Below, piece by piece: positions 15,440-29,005 of a DNA stretch of 64,000 nucleotides; the stretch's first letter is position 1; each line of letters starts with the position of its first letter. The translations under genes were made by a program, and so were the position numbers. The notes beneath the pieces were generated by a model that did no database searches, was not told where the DNA came from, and saw nothing but the letters and a program-made list of their open reading frames with translations. Origin of the DNA: Agriotes lineatus (Eukaryota > Arthropoda > Insecta > Coleoptera > Elateridae); NCBI GenBank assembly GCA_940337035.1, contig CALNHX010005150.1:1-64000 (forward strand). The letters run 5' to 3'.

Positions 15440-18400
15440 GTGCTCAAAAGCTGGCTTAGAATTGGCACCAGTAGTAGTAGCAGCTCCTGTAGTAGTATAT
15501 CTACAACTCATTTAACTACATATAATTACCATATTAAATTTCTGTGCATCCAAAAAAAAATCAAATTCAATAGTTTGGTATTCATGTACGTTAAAACGTC
15601 TGAAAAGCAAGTTTTGCAATAAATACAAACCACACAAAATATTATGTTACTACTAAAAAGTCTAGGGCCGAACATAATATAATTATTTAAGCCAGAGCAA
15701 GCCTGCCATCACTAATAGGTGCTTAATAGTTGGCTTTGAATGGGCTGCAGTAGTGGTACCAGCTCCTGTAGTAATATATTTTCAACTCATTTAACTACAT
15801 ATAATTACTATTTAAACTTTTCTACAATCACAAAATTCAAATTCAATAGTTTGGAATTCATGTAGTACGTTAAAACATCTGAAAAGCACGTTTTGCAGTA
15901 AATATAAACCACACAAAATATTATTGTAATACTAAAAACTCCAGTGCCCATCATAATATAATTATTTTAGCGAGAGAGAGTGCCATCACTAATAGGTTAT
16001 CAACAGCGGGCTTAGAATGGGTTGCAGAAGTAGTAGCGGCTCTTGTAGTAGTACATTTTCAACTCATTTAACTACATATAATTACTATATTAAATTTTTC
16101 TGCATTTAAAAATTCAAATTTAACAGTTTGGTATTCATGTGCGTTAAAACATCTGAAAAGCACGTTTTGCAGTAAATATAAACCTCACAAAATATTACAT
16201 AATATAACATAATATAATTATTTAAGCAAGAGCAAGCGTGCCATCGCTGACAGGTGCTCAAAAGCTGGCTTAGAATTGGCACCAGTAGTAGTAGCAGCTC
16301 CTGTAGTAGTATATCTACAACTCATTTAACTACATATAATTACCATATTAAATTTCTGTGCATCCAAAAAAAAATCAAATCCAATAGTTTGGTATTCATG
16401 TACGTTAAAACGTCTGAAAAGCAGGTTTTGCAATAAATACAAACCACACAAAATATTATGTTACTACTAAAAAGTCTAGGGCCGAACATAATATAATTAT
16501 TTAAGCCAGAGCAAGCCTGCCATCACTAATAGGTGCTTAATAGTTGGCTTTGAATGGGCTGCAGTAGTGGTACCAGCTCCTGTAGTAATATATTGTCAAC
16601 TCATTTAACTACATATAATTACTATTTAAACTTTTCTACAATCACAAAATTCAAATTCTATAGTTTGGAATTCATGTAGTACGTTAAAACATCTGAAAAG
16701 CACGTTTTGCAGTAAATATAAACCACACAAAATATTATTGTAATACTAAAAACTCCAGTGCCCATCATAATATAATTATTTTAGCGAGAGAGAGTGCCAT
16801 CACTAATAGGTTATCAACAGCGGGCTTAGAATGGGTTGCAGAAGTAGTAGCGGCTCTTGTAGTAGTACATTTTCAACTCATTTAACTACATATAATTACT
16901 ATATTAAATTTTTCTGCATTTAAAAATTCAAATTTAACAGTTTGGTATTCATGTGCGTTAAAACATCTGAAAAGCACGTTTTGCAGTAAATATAAACCTC
17001 ACAAAATATTACATAATATAACATAATATAATTATTTAAGCAAGAGCAAGCGTGCCATCGCTGACAGGTGCTCAAAAGCTGGCTTAGAATTGGCACCAGT
17101 AGTAGTAGCAGCTCCTGTAGTAGTATATCTACAACTCATTTAACTACATATAATTACCATATTAAATTTCTGTGCATCCAAAAAAAAAAATCAAATTCAA
17201 TAGTTTGGTATTCATGTACGTTAAAACGTCTGAAAAGCAGGTTTTGCAATAAATACAAACCACACAAAATATTATGGTACTACTAAAAAGTCTAGGGCCG
17301 AACATAATATAATTATTTAAGCCAGAGCAAGCCTGCCATCACTAATAGGTGCTTAATAGTTGGCTTTGAATGGGCTGCAGTAGTGGTAGCAGCTCCTGTA
17401 GTAATATATTTTCAACTCATTTAACTACATATAATTACTATTTAAACTTTTCTACAATCACAAAATTCAAATTCAATAGTTTGGAATTCATGTACGTTAA
17501 AACATCTGAAAAGCACGTTTTGCAGTAAATATAAACCACACAAAATATTATTGTAATACTAAAAACTCCAGTGCCCATCATAATATAATTATTTTAGCGA
17601 AAGAGAGTGCCATCACTAATAGGTTATCAACAGCGGGCTTAGAATGGGTTGCAGAAGTAGTAGCGGCTCTTGTAGTAGTACATTTCCAACTCATTTAACT
17701 ACATATAATTACTATATTAAATTTTTCTGCATTTAAAAATTCAAATTTAACAGTTTGGTATTCATGTGCGTTATAACATCTGAAAAGCACGTTTTGCAGT
17801 AAATATAAACCTCACAAAATATTACATAATATAACATAATATAATTATTTAAGCAAGAGCAAGCGTGCCATCGCTGATAGGTGTTCAAAAGCTGGCTTAG
17901 AATTGGCACCAGTAGTAGTAGCAGCTCCTGTAGTAGTATATCTACAACTCATTTAACTACATATAATTACCATATTAAATTTCTGTGCATCCAAAAAAAA
18001 ATCAAATTCAATAGTTTGGTATTCATGTACGTTAAAACGTCTGAAAAGCAAGTTTTGCAATAAATACAAACCACACAAAATATTATGGTACTACTAAAAA
18101 GTCTAGGGCCGAACATAATATAATTATTTAAGCCAGAGCAAGCCTGCCATCACTAATAGGTGCTTAATAGTTGGCTTTGAATGGGCTGCAGTAGTGGTAG
18201 CAGCTCCTGTAGTAATATATTTTCAACTCATTTAACTACATATAATTACTATTTAAACTTTTCTACAATCACAAAATTCAAATTCAATAGTTTGGAATTC
18301 ATGTACGTTAAAACATCTGAAAAGCACGTTTTGCAGTAAATATAAACCTCACAAAATATTACATAATATAACATAATATAATTATTTAAGCAAGAGCAAG

Positions 18401-21400
18401 CGTGCCATCGCTGATAGGTGCTCAAAAGCTGGCTTAGAATTGGCACCAGTAGTAGTAGCAGCTCCTGTAGTAGTATATCTACAACTTATTTAACTACATA
18501 TAATTACCATATTAAATTTCTGTGCATCCAAAAAAAAAATCAAATTCAATAGTTTGGTATTCATTTACGTTAAAACGTCTGAAAAGCAGGTTTTGCAATA
18601 AATACAAACCACACAAAATATTATGTTACTACTAAAAAGTCTAGGGCCGAACATAATATAATTATTTAAGCCAGAGCAAGCCTGCCATCACTAATAGGTG
18701 CTTAATAGTTGGCTTTGAATGGGCTGCAGTAGTGGTAGCAGCTCCTGTAGTAATATATTTTCAACTCATTTAACTACGAGTACATATAATTACTATTTAA
18801 ACTTTTCTACAATCACAAAATTCAAATTCAATAGTTTGGAATTCATGTACGTTAAAACATCTGAAAAGCACGTTTTGCAGTAAATATAAACCACACAAAA
18901 TATTATTGTACTTCTAAAACGTCTATGGCTGATCATAATATAATTATTTTAGCCAGAGAGAGTGTCATCACTAATAGGTGCTCAACAGCTGTATTAGAAT
19001 GGGTTGCAGTAGTAGTAGCAGCTCCTGTAGTAATATATTTTCAACTCATTTAACTACATATAATTACTACCTAAGTATATTAAACTTTTCTACATCCACA
19101 AAATTCAAATTCAGTAGTTTGGTATTCGTGTACGTTAAAACATCTGAAAAGCACGTTTTGCAGAAAATATAAACCTCACAAAATATTACATAATATAACA
19201 TAATATAATTATTTAAGCAAGAGCAAGCGTGCCATCGCTGATAGGTGCTCAAAAGCTGGCTTAGAATTGGCACCAGTAGTAGTAGCAGCTCCTGTAGTAG
19301 TATATCTACAACTCATTTAACTACATATAATTACCATATTAAATTTCTGTGCATCCAAAAAAAAATCAAATTCAATAGTTTGGTATTCATGTACGTTAAA
19401 ACGTCTGAAAAGCATGTTTTGCAATAAATACAAACCACACAAAATATTATGTTACTACTAAAAAGTCTAGGGCCGAACATAATATAATTATTTAAGCCAG
19501 AGCAAGCCTGCCATCACTAATAGGTGCTTAATAGTTGGCTTTGAATGGGCTGCAGTAGTGGTAGCAGCTCCTGTAGTAATATATTTTCAACTCATTTAAC
19601 TACATATAATTACTATTTAAACTTTTCTACAATCACAAAATTCAAATTCAATAGTTTGGAATTCATGTACGTTCAAACATCTGAAAAGCACGTTTTGCAG
19701 TAAATATAAACCACACAAAATATTATTGTAATACTAAAAACTCCAGTGCCCATCATAATATAATTATTTTAGCGAGAGAGAGTGCCATCACTAACAGGTT
19801 ATCAACAGCGGGCTTAGAATGGGTTGCAGAAGTAGTAGCGGCTCTTGTAGTAGTACATTTTCAACTCATTTAACTACATATAATTACTATATTAAATTTT
19901 TCTGCATTTAAAAATTCAAATTTAACAGTTTCGTATTCATGTGCGTTATAACATCTGAAAAGCACGTTTTGCAGTAAATATAAACCTCACAAAATATTAC
20001 ATAATATAACATAATATAATTATTTAAGCAAGAGCAAGCGTGCCATCGCTGATAGGTGCTCAAAAGCTGGCTTAGAATTTTCACCAGTAGTAGTAGCAGC
20101 TCCTGTAGTAGTATATCTACAACTCATTTAACTACATATAATTACGATATTAAATTTCTGTGCATCTAAAAAAAAATCAAATTCAATAGTTTGGTATTCA
20201 TGTACGTTAAAACGTCTGAAAAGCAGGTTTTGCAATAAATACAAACCACACAAAATATTATGGTACTACTAAAAAGTCTAGGGCCGAACATAATATAATT
20301 ATTTAAGCCAGAGCAAGCCTGCCATCACTAATAGGTGCTTAATAGTTGGCTTTGAATGGGCTGCAGTAGTGGTAGCAGCTCCTGTAGTAATATATTTTCA
20401 ACTCATTTAACTACATATAATTACTATTTAAACTTTTCTACAATCACAAAATTCAAATTCAATAGTTTGGAATTCATGTAGTACGTTAAAACATCTGAAA
20501 AGCACGTTTTGCAGTAAATATAAACCACACAAAATATTATTGTAATACTAAAAACTCCAGTGCCCATCATAATATAATTATTTTAGCGAGAGAGAGTGCC
20601 ATCACTAATAGGTTATCAACATCGGGCTTAGAATGGGTTGCAGAAGTAGTAGCGGCTCTTGTAGTAGTACATTTTCAACTCATTTAACTACATATAATTA
20701 CTATATTAAATTTTTCTGCATTTAAAAATTCAAATTTAACAGTTTGGTATTCATGTGCGTTAAAACATCTGAAAAGCACGTTTTGCAGTAAATATAAACC
20801 TCACAAAAAATTACATAATATAACATAATATAATTATTTAAGCAAGAGCAAGCGTGCCATCGCTGATAGGTGCTCAAAAGCTGCTTAGAATTGGCACCAG
20901 TAGTAGTAGCAGCTCCTGTAGTAGTATATCTACAACTCATTTAACTACATATAATTACCATATTAAATTTCTGTGCATCCAAAAAAAAATCAAATTCAAT
21001 AGTTTGGTATTCATGTACGTTAAAACGTCTGAAAAGCAGGTTTTGCAATAAATACAAACCACACAAAATATTATGGTACTAGTTACTAAAAAGTCTAGGG
21101 CCGAACATCACTAATAGGTGCTTAATAGTTGGCTTTGAATGGGCTGCAGTAGTGGTAGCAGCTCCTGTAGTAGTATATCTACAACTCATTTAACTACATA
21201 TAATTACCATATTAAATTTCTGTGCATCAAAAAAAAAATCAAATTCAATAGTTTGGTATTCATGTAAGTTAAAACGTCTGAAAAGCAGGTTTTGCAATAA
21301 ATACAAACCACACAAAATATTATGGTACTACTAAAAAGTCTAGGGCCGTACATAATATAATTATTTAAGCCAGAGCAAGCCTGCCATCACTAATAGGTGC

Positions 21401-24400
21401 TTAATAGTTGGCTTTGAATGGGCTGCAGTAGTGGTAGCAGCTCCTGTAGTAATATATTTTCAACTCATTTAACTACATATAATTACTATTTAAACTTTTC
21501 TACAATCACAAAATTCAAATTCAATAGTTTGGAATTCATGTACGTTAAAACATCTGAAAAGCACGTTTTGCAGTAAATATAAACCTCACAAAATATTACA
21601 TAATATAACATAATATAATTATTTAAGCAAGAGCAAGCGTGCCATCGCTGATAGGTGCTCAAAAGCTGGCTTAGAATTGGCACCAGTAGTAGTAGCAGCT
21701 CCTGTAGTAGTATATCTACAACTCATTTAACTACATATAATTACCATATAAAATTTCTGTGCATCCAAAAAAAATCAAATTCAATAGTTTGGTATTCATG
21801 TACGTTAAAACGTCTGAAAAGCAGGTTTTGCAATAAATACAAACCACACAAAATATTATGTTACTACTAAAAAGTCTAGGGCCGAACATAATATAATTAT
21901 TTAAGCCAGAGCAAGCCTGCCATCACTAATAGGTGCTTAATAGTTGGCTTTGAATGGGCTGCAGTAGTGGTAGCAGCTCCTGTAGTAATATATTTTCAAC
22001 TCATTTAACTACATATAATTACTATTTAAACTTTTCTACAATCACAAAATTCAAATTCAATAGTTTGGAATTCATGTAGTACGTTAAAACATCTGAAAAG
22101 CACGTTTTGCAGTAAATATAAACCACACAAAATATTATTGTAATACTAAAAACTCCAGTGCCCATCATAATATAATTATTTTAGCGAGAGAAAGTGCCAT
22201 CACTAATAGGTTATCAACAGCGGGCTTAGAATGGGTTGCAGAAGTAGTAGCGGCTCTTGTAGTAGTACATTTTCAACTCATTTAACTACATATAATTACT
22301 ATATGAAATTTTTCTGCATTTAAAAATTCAAATTTAACAGTTTGGTATTCATGTGCGTTATAACATCTGAAAAGCACGTTTTGCAGTAAATATAAACCTC
22401 ACAAAATATTATTGTACTTCTAAAACGTCTATGGCTGATCATAATATAATTATTTTAGCCAGAGAGAGTGCCATCACTAATAGGTGCTCAACAGCTGTAT
22501 TAGAATGGGTAGCAGTAGTAGTAGCAGCTCCTGTAGTAATATATTTTCAACTCATTTAACTACATATAATTACTACCTAAGTATATTAAACTTTTTTACA
22601 TCCACAAAATTCAAATTCAATAGTTTGGTATTCGTGTACGTTAAAACATCTGAAAAGCACGTTTTGCAGTAAATATAAACCTCACAAAATATTACATAAT
22701 ATAACATAATATAATTATTTAAGCAAGAGCAAGCGTGCCATCGCTGATAGGTGCTCAAAAGCTGGCTTAGAATTGGCACCAGTAGTAGTAGCAGCTCCTG
22801 TAGTAGTATATCTACAACTCATTTAACTACATATAGTTACCATATTAAATTTCTGTGCATCCAAAAAAAATCAAATTCAATAGTTTGGTATTCATGTACG
22901 TTTAAACGTCTGAAAAGCAGGTTTTGCAATAAATACAAACCACACAAAATATTATGTTACTACTAAAAAGTCTAGGGCCGAACATAATATAATTATTTAA
23001 GCCAGAGCAAGCCTGCCATCACTAATAGGTGCTTAATAGTTGGCTTTGAATGGGCTGCAGTAGTGGTAGCAGCTCCTGTAGTAATATATTTTCAACTCAT
23101 TTAACTACATATAATTACTATTTAAACTTTTCAACAATCACAAAATTCAAATTCAATAGTTTGGAATTCATGTACGTTCAAACATCTGAAAAGCACGTTT
23201 TGCAGTAAATATAAACCACACAAAATATTATTGTAATACTAAAAACTCCAGTGCCCATCATAATATAATTATTTTAGCGAGAGAGAGTGCCATCACTAAT
23301 AGGTTATCAACAGCGGGCTTAGAATGGGTTGCAGAAGTAGTAGCGGCTCTTGTAGTAGTACATTTGCAACTCATTTAACTACATATAATTACTATATTAA
23401 ATTTTTCTGCATTTAAAAATTCAAATTTAACAGTTTGGTATTCATGTGCGTTATAACGTCTGAAAAGCACGTTTTGCAGTAAATATAAACCATACAAAAT
23501 ATTATTGTAATACTAAAAACTCCAGTGCCGATCATAATATAATTATTTTAGCCACAGCAAGCGTGCCATGACTAATAGGTGCTCAATTGCTGGGTTAGAA
23601 TGGGTTGCAGTAGTAGTAGCAGCTTCTGTAGTGGAATATTTTAAACTCATTTAACATCATATAATTACCACATTAAATTTAACTGCATCCAAAAAATTCA
23701 AATTTAATAGTTTGGTATTCGTGTACGTTAAAACGTTAGAAAAGCACGTTTTCTAGTAAATATAAACCACACAAAATATTATTGTACTTCTAAAACGTCT
23801 ATGGCTGATCATAATATAATTATTTTAGCCAGAGAGAGTGCCATCACTAATAGGTGCTCAACAGCTGTATTAGAATGGGTTGCAGTAGTAGTAGCAGCTC
23901 CTGTAGTAATATATTTTCAACTAATTTAACTACATATAATTACTACCTAAGTATATTAAACTTTTCTACATCCACAAAATTCAAATTCAATAGTTTGGTA
24001 TTCGTGTACGTTAAAACATCTGAAAAGCACGTTTTGCAGTAAATATAAACCTCACAAAATATTACATAATATAATTATTTAAGCAAGAGCAAGCGTGCCA
24101 TTGCTGATAGGTGCTCAAAAGCTGGCTTAGAATTGGCACCAGTAGTAGTAGCAGCTCCTGTAGTAGTATATCTACAACTCATTTAACTACATATAATTAC
24201 CATATTAAATTTCTGTGCATAAAAAAAAAAATCAAATTCAATAGTTTGGTATTCATGTACGTTAAAACGTCTGAAAAGCAGGTTTTGCAATAAATACAAA
24301 CCACACAAAATATTATGGTACTACTAAAAAGTCTAGGGCCGAACATAATATAATTATTTAAGCCAGAGCAAGCCTGCCATGACTAATAGGTGCTTAATAG

Positions 24401-26861
24401 TTGGCTTTGAATGGGCTGCAGTAGTGGTAACAGCTCCTGTAGTAATATATTTTCAACTCATTTAACTACATATAATTACTATTTAAACTTTTCTACAATC
24501 ACAAAATTCAAATTCAATAGTTTGGTATTCATGTACGTTAAAACGTCTGAAAAGCAGGTTTTGCAATAAATACAAACCACACAAAATATTATGGTACTAC
24601 TAAAAAGTCTAGGGCCGAACATAATATAATTATTTAAGCCAGAGCAAGCCTGCCATGACGAATAGGTGCTTAATAGTTGGCTTTGAATGGGCTGCAGTAG
24701 TGGTAGCAGCTCCTGTAGTAATATATTTTCAACTCATTTAACTACATATAATTACTATTTAAACTTTTCTACAATCACAAAATTCAAATTCAATAGTTTG
24801 CAATTCATGTACGTTAAAACATCTGAAAAACAAGTTTTGCAGTAAATATAAACCACACAAAATATTATTGTACTTCAAAAACGTCTATGGCTGATCATAA
24901 TATAATTATTTTAGCCAGAGAGAGTGCCATCACTAATAGGTGCTCAACAGCTGTATTAGAATGGGTTGCAGTAGTAGTAGCGGCTCCTGTAGTAATATAT
25001 TTTCAACTCATTTAACTACATATAATTACTACCTAAGTATATTAAACTTTTCTACATCTACAAAGTTCAAATTCAATAGTTTGGTATTCATGTACGTTGA
25101 AACATCTGAAAAGCACGTTTTGCAGTAAATATAAACCTCACAAAATATTACATAATATAACATAATATAATTATTTAAGCAAGAGCTAGCGTGCCATCGC
25201 TGATAGGTGCTCAAAAGCTGGCTTAGAATTGGCACCAGCAGTAGTAGCAGCTCCTGTAGTAATATATTTTCAACTCATTTAACTACATATAATTACTACC
25301 TAAGTATATTAAACTTTTCTACATCCACAAAATTCAAATTCAATAGTTTGGTATTCATGTACGTTAAAACATCTGAAAAGCACGTTTTGCAGTAAATATA
25401 AACCTCACAAAATATTACATAATATAACATAATATAATTATTTAAGCAAGAGCAAGCGTGCCATCTCTGATAGGTGCTCAAAAGCTGGCTTAGAATTGGC
25501 ACCAGTAGTAGTAGCAGCTCCTGTAGTAGTATATCTACAACTCATTTAACTACATATAATTACCATATTAAATTTCTGTGCATCCAAAAAAAATCAAATT
25601 CAATAGTTTGGTATTCATGTACGTTAAAACGTCTGAAAAGCAGGTTTTGCAATAAATACAAACCACACAAAATATTATGTTACTACTAAAAAGTCTAGGG
25701 CCGAACATAATATAATTATTTAAGCCAGAGCAAGATTGCCATCACTAATAGGTGCTTAATAGTTGGCTTTGAATGGGCTGCAGTAGTGGTAGCAGCTCCT
25801 GTAGTAGTATATCTACAACTCATTTAACTACATATAATTACTATTTAAACTTTTCTACAATCACAAAATTCAAATTCAATAGTTTGGAATTCATGTACGT
25901 TAAAACATCTGAAAAGCACGTTTTGCAGTAAATATAAACCACACAAAATATTATTGTAATACTAAAAACTCCAGTGCCCATCATAATATAATTATTTTAG
26001 CGAGAGAGAGTGCCATCACTAATAGGTTATCAACAGCGGGCTTAGAATGGGTTGCAGAAGTAGTAGCGGCTCTTGTAGTAGTACATTTTCAACTCAGTTA
26101 ACTACATATAATTACTATATTAAATTTTTCTGCATCCAAGAATTCAAATTTAACAGTTTAGTATTTATGTGCGTTATAACGTTTGAAAATCACGTTTTGC
26201 AGTAAATATAAACCACACAAAATATTACATAATATAACATAATATAATTATTTAAGCAAGAGCAAGCGTTTTGCAGTAAATATAAACTACACAAAATATT
26301 ATAGTACTTCTAAGACGTCTATGGTCGATCGCAATATAATTAATTTAGCCAGAGAGAGTGCCGTTACTAATAGGTGCTCAATAGCTGGTTTAGAATGGGT
26401 TGCAGTAGTAGTAGCAGCTCCTGTAGTGGTATATTTACAACTCATTTAACTACTTACATATAATTACCATATTACATTTTTCATGTACGTTAAAACGTCT
26501 GAAAAGCAGGTTTTGCAATAAATATCCACACAAAACATTATGGTACTACTAAAAAGTCTAGGGCCGAACATAATATGATTATTTAAGCCAGAGCAAGCGT
26601 GCCATCACTAATAAGTGCTTAATAGCTGGCTTTGAATGGGCTGCAGTAGTGGTAGCAGCTCCTGTAGTAATATATTTTCAACTCATTTAACTACATATAA
26701 TTACTATATTAAACTTTTCTACATCCACAAAATTCAAATTTAATAGTTTGGTATTCGTGTACATTAAAACATCTGAAAAACACGTTTTGCAGTAAATATA
26801 AACTACACAAAATATTATAGTACTTCTAAAACGTCTATGGCCGATCATATAGTATATTGTG

Positions 26862-26994
26862 TCACAAGGGCAGAAAACGAGCATTAGCAGCCCACGGGTA
26901 TTAGCTGCATGAGCGAGCGAAGCGAAGCGAGGGCAGCTGAAAGCTAAGGGCTGCTAATGCATTTTCTGCATGTGTGACACACAACTGTTTTTTG
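26862..26994. repeat. Long palindrome (hairpin) at the left of the Crypton-like element
   Basis: Arms TGTGTCACA / TGTGACACA, CAGAAAA / TTTTCTG and GCATTAGCAGCCC / GGGCTGCTAATGC pair across a loop of about 35 bases containing a GAGCGAGCGAAGCGAAGCGA purine tract. It is preceded by TAGTATATTGT. Confidence 0.8.
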
Positions 26995-27070
26995 CCTAGC
27001 ATTAAAAAAAATAGAAAAATAAATACAAACGGAATTTAATAAGAAACTTAAGTACTAACAATTTACGAAT

Positions 27071-28302
27071 TTATTTACTATAATAATTAATGTTAATTAT
27101 CCCTTGAGCACAATTATGTATAGTAATATCAAGATTTGTAGGAATTTGGTAAGTGTTCGAAGTGCTAGTAGCGTGGTGACTTTGTTCTATAGATGAAGTT
27201 GGTTCATTGGAATTATCTAGCTTAACTGGTATTTCATTTATTTGGTCGGAAATATTTAACACTTCAATGCTGTTATTTTTGCTAGTACTAGGCTGCTGTT
27301 CTTGGTTTGTCAAGATTTTTTGAGAAATGTTAATCTTATTCGATAAGCAGTCATCGATACATCCTTCTGCAACTGCAGAAGAACGCCAACCTCCATGTTT
27401 TTTAAGTGTAAGCAAATCACTCCCAGAGTTCGCTAGTAGGGTTGCAGAACTACGGTGGAAGCAATGTCCCGTGTATGTACTAGGTTCAGATAGTTTCAAA
27501 AAAGTGGCTATTTTGCTTGGAATTTTGCTAAATACATTTTTTCCGGTTGTACTGTACATTTATTGTTTTTTGTAATAAATGAATAGGCGATTGTGTGGAG
27601 TGTGGGTAGGCCTAAGAGAAACATATTTGTTGTATATTGTAAGTAGATTCAATCCATCAACTGTTTTGTTTGTGACTGTAAACGTTCTTGTAATATTATT
27701 TTTTGTTTCTGGAACTGTAACAATCAATACGTCTCCTCTATTATCTATGTGGTCAAGTTTCATATTCAACAACTCATTTCGACGACAAGCTCCGTATCGT
27801 CCCATAATAAGAGAAACCTACAATGCAATGTTAATAAAACATAAAATTAATTTATCTTAATTTATTTTTTTACCTTTATCATAAGATATTCTGAATCATC
27901 TGCCTCCTTAAAAAATTGAATGCATTGTTCTTGAGTCAAAGTTTTAGACTTTTTGGGCAGGTAATTTACAGAATTTTGTTTCAAAAATGCTCGAACTTTA
28001 TGAAAATTATCAAAATTTATATTTTCCTTGACTTTAAAAGTGCTTTTCAACATTGAAAATTCAGACCATAGTGTACCTGCATTTCCAATCTTTGATCTGT
28101 CCCATAGATAAGCAAGTAATACATTTTCTGTTAAGTATTTTGCTTTTTTATTCGTTTTCCAGTTATTGAATAATTCATAGTACTTTTCGTACCGTTCTCT
28201 TGACTTTGTAGGTAACAAATTCAGAGAAATTTTACTAGCTTCCTCTTGCAAGTCCGGTGGAGTATTCGTAAATTCTTCGTCATTGTCTGGATTGCCATTC
28301 AT
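27071..28302 (-). pseudogene. Crypton-like tyrosine recombinase, broken
   Basis: Tyrosine recombinases cut and rejoin DNA through a catalytic tyrosine with R-HxxR-H/W support. Exon 1 (27874-28302) encodes a helical N-terminal SAM-like part. A 56-bp GT-AG intron (27818-27873, phase 0) joins it to exon 2, which starts VSLIMGRYGACRRNEL with the first catalytic Arg. A TAA stop at 27560-27562 interrupts exon 2 in frame, and the frame then continues through YTGHCFHRSSATLLA and LKKHGGWRSSAVAEGCIDD. In this family the first block normally has HxxR and the last EGY. Here the Arg position reads His (with Arg one residue later) and the Tyr position reads Cys, so two catalytic residues look lost as well. 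The start is the ATG at 28302. The C-terminal tail is low-complexity Ser/Thr/Asn. Family assignment is inferred from motifs. Confidence 0.8.
27818..27873 (-). other. Spliceosomal intron in the tyrosine-recombinase gene
   Basis: On the minus strand ATAAAG|GTAAAAAAAT ... TGCATTGTAG|GTTTCTC; removing 56 bp keeps the frame between the two exons. Inferred from sequence only. Confidence 0.75.
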
Positions 28303-28404
28303 TTTCACTTACTCGCTGAATTACTATTATTCAGAACTTACTGTTATTTTACACTTTTATTGTCTGTTTTGATTCCAAACTTTGATTTAAACTGACATTT
28401 AATG

Positions 28405-28545
28405 AAATAGTATATTGTATGTTAAGAGCTGAAAGTGCATTCTTGCCGCTTGCGCATGAATATTGCTGGTTGAGGCAAAGCCGAAACCAGCAATCATGCA
28501 AAAGCGGCAAGCGCACTTTTAGCTCGAAACATACATACTATTTTT
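28405..28545. repeat. Long palindrome (hairpin) upstream of the recombinase gene
   Basis: Arms TGTATGTT / AACATACA, AAAGTGC / GCACTTT, CTTGCCGCTT / AAGCGGCAAG, GCATGA / TCATGC and GCTGGTT / AACCAGC pair around a short loop. Like the left palindrome it follows TAGTATATTGT. Confidence 0.8.
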
Positions 28546-29005
28546 TCGACGACTGAGCATATTATTAAAGAAAAATATCAAATTTCATTTTATCGCAAAA
28601 ATTAATTGACAATCAAGTTAACATTACTCGCGCAGTCTATTAGACATGTGACACGATTATTTCGACAAATGACGGGCGTTGTCAAGGAAACATTCGGACT
28701 TGGCTACCTATTTTGTTCACGCGGAAACCCAAAACGCTCGGCGAGCGGCAAAGTGATGAAAACGCACGCTCAGCGGCAAATGTCAACTTTCTGTTGTCAT
28801 ATGACAGTGAGAAAAATCTACTATCGATGTCAGTCGTCGAAAAAATTATGTGAAACATCAAAGCACTCAAATGACAGTCAAAGGTGTCTAGATTGTAAAA
28901 AACTTCAAAATCGTGTTGTTATAAGTTTAGCGGCCCAAGGGACGATAAACATTACTTTCGGTCACATTTTTAGGGTCAATATGATTCATTTTCGTATATG
29001 GTAGG

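Larger units (their letters stand above)
2467..26850. repeat. Satellite array of ~270-bp monomers in higher-order repeats
   Basis: About 90 head-to-tail monomers of 259-278 bp. Each carries the landmarks CATAATATAATTATTT, a GCCATC...AATAGGTGCT segment, AGTAGTAGCAGCTC, CAACTCATTTAACTACATAT, and AAGCACGTTTTGCAGTAAAT. Four monomer types recur. A reads GGTGCTCAAAAGCTGGC; B reads GGTGCTTAATAGTTGGC; C reads GGTTATCAACAGCGGGC; D reads GGTGCTCAACAGCTGTA. They combine as AB (537 bp), ABC (about 810-816 bp) and ABD (825-827 bp) units. B monomers before D carry an extra GAGTAC. Short open frames of 60-72 codons recur on both strands in every unit and are by-products of the repeat. Monomers become more divergent to the right (after about 23500), as at the edge of an array. 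Confidence 0.97.
26851..29005 (-). mobile_element. Crypton-like tyrosine-recombinase element inserted in a satellite monomer
   Basis: The satellite monomer breaks off after GGCCGATCATA (26836-26849) and resumes with ATATAATTAATTTAGCC at about 29008, exactly where the monomer should continue, so about 2.15 kb has been inserted. The insert holds a recombinase gene (minus strand) and two long palindromes, each preceded by TAGTATATTGT. Cryptons lack terminal inverted repeats, so the exact ends and any target duplication are uncertain. The part from 28546 to 29005 has no recognisable gene; an open frame on the plus strand there looks fortuitous. Confidence 0.7.

Noticed and set aside
2650..25689. 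Dozens of 60-72-codon open frames on both strands of the array (Ser-rich on plus, Tyr/Cys-rich on minus)
   Set aside because: They recur with the satellite period, mostly begin at GTG rather than ATG, overlap on opposite strands and vary in length with indels. They are by-products of the repeat.
2467..26850. CRISPR array or tandem gene family
   Set aside because: Repeats are contiguous ~270-bp monomers without unique spacers, and nothing in them is conserved as a protein; they are satellite DNA.
28606..29004. 132-codon plus-strand open frame
   Set aside because: Cys/His/Arg-rich without any motif, opposite to the recombinase gene, in its likely upstream region; no support for coding.
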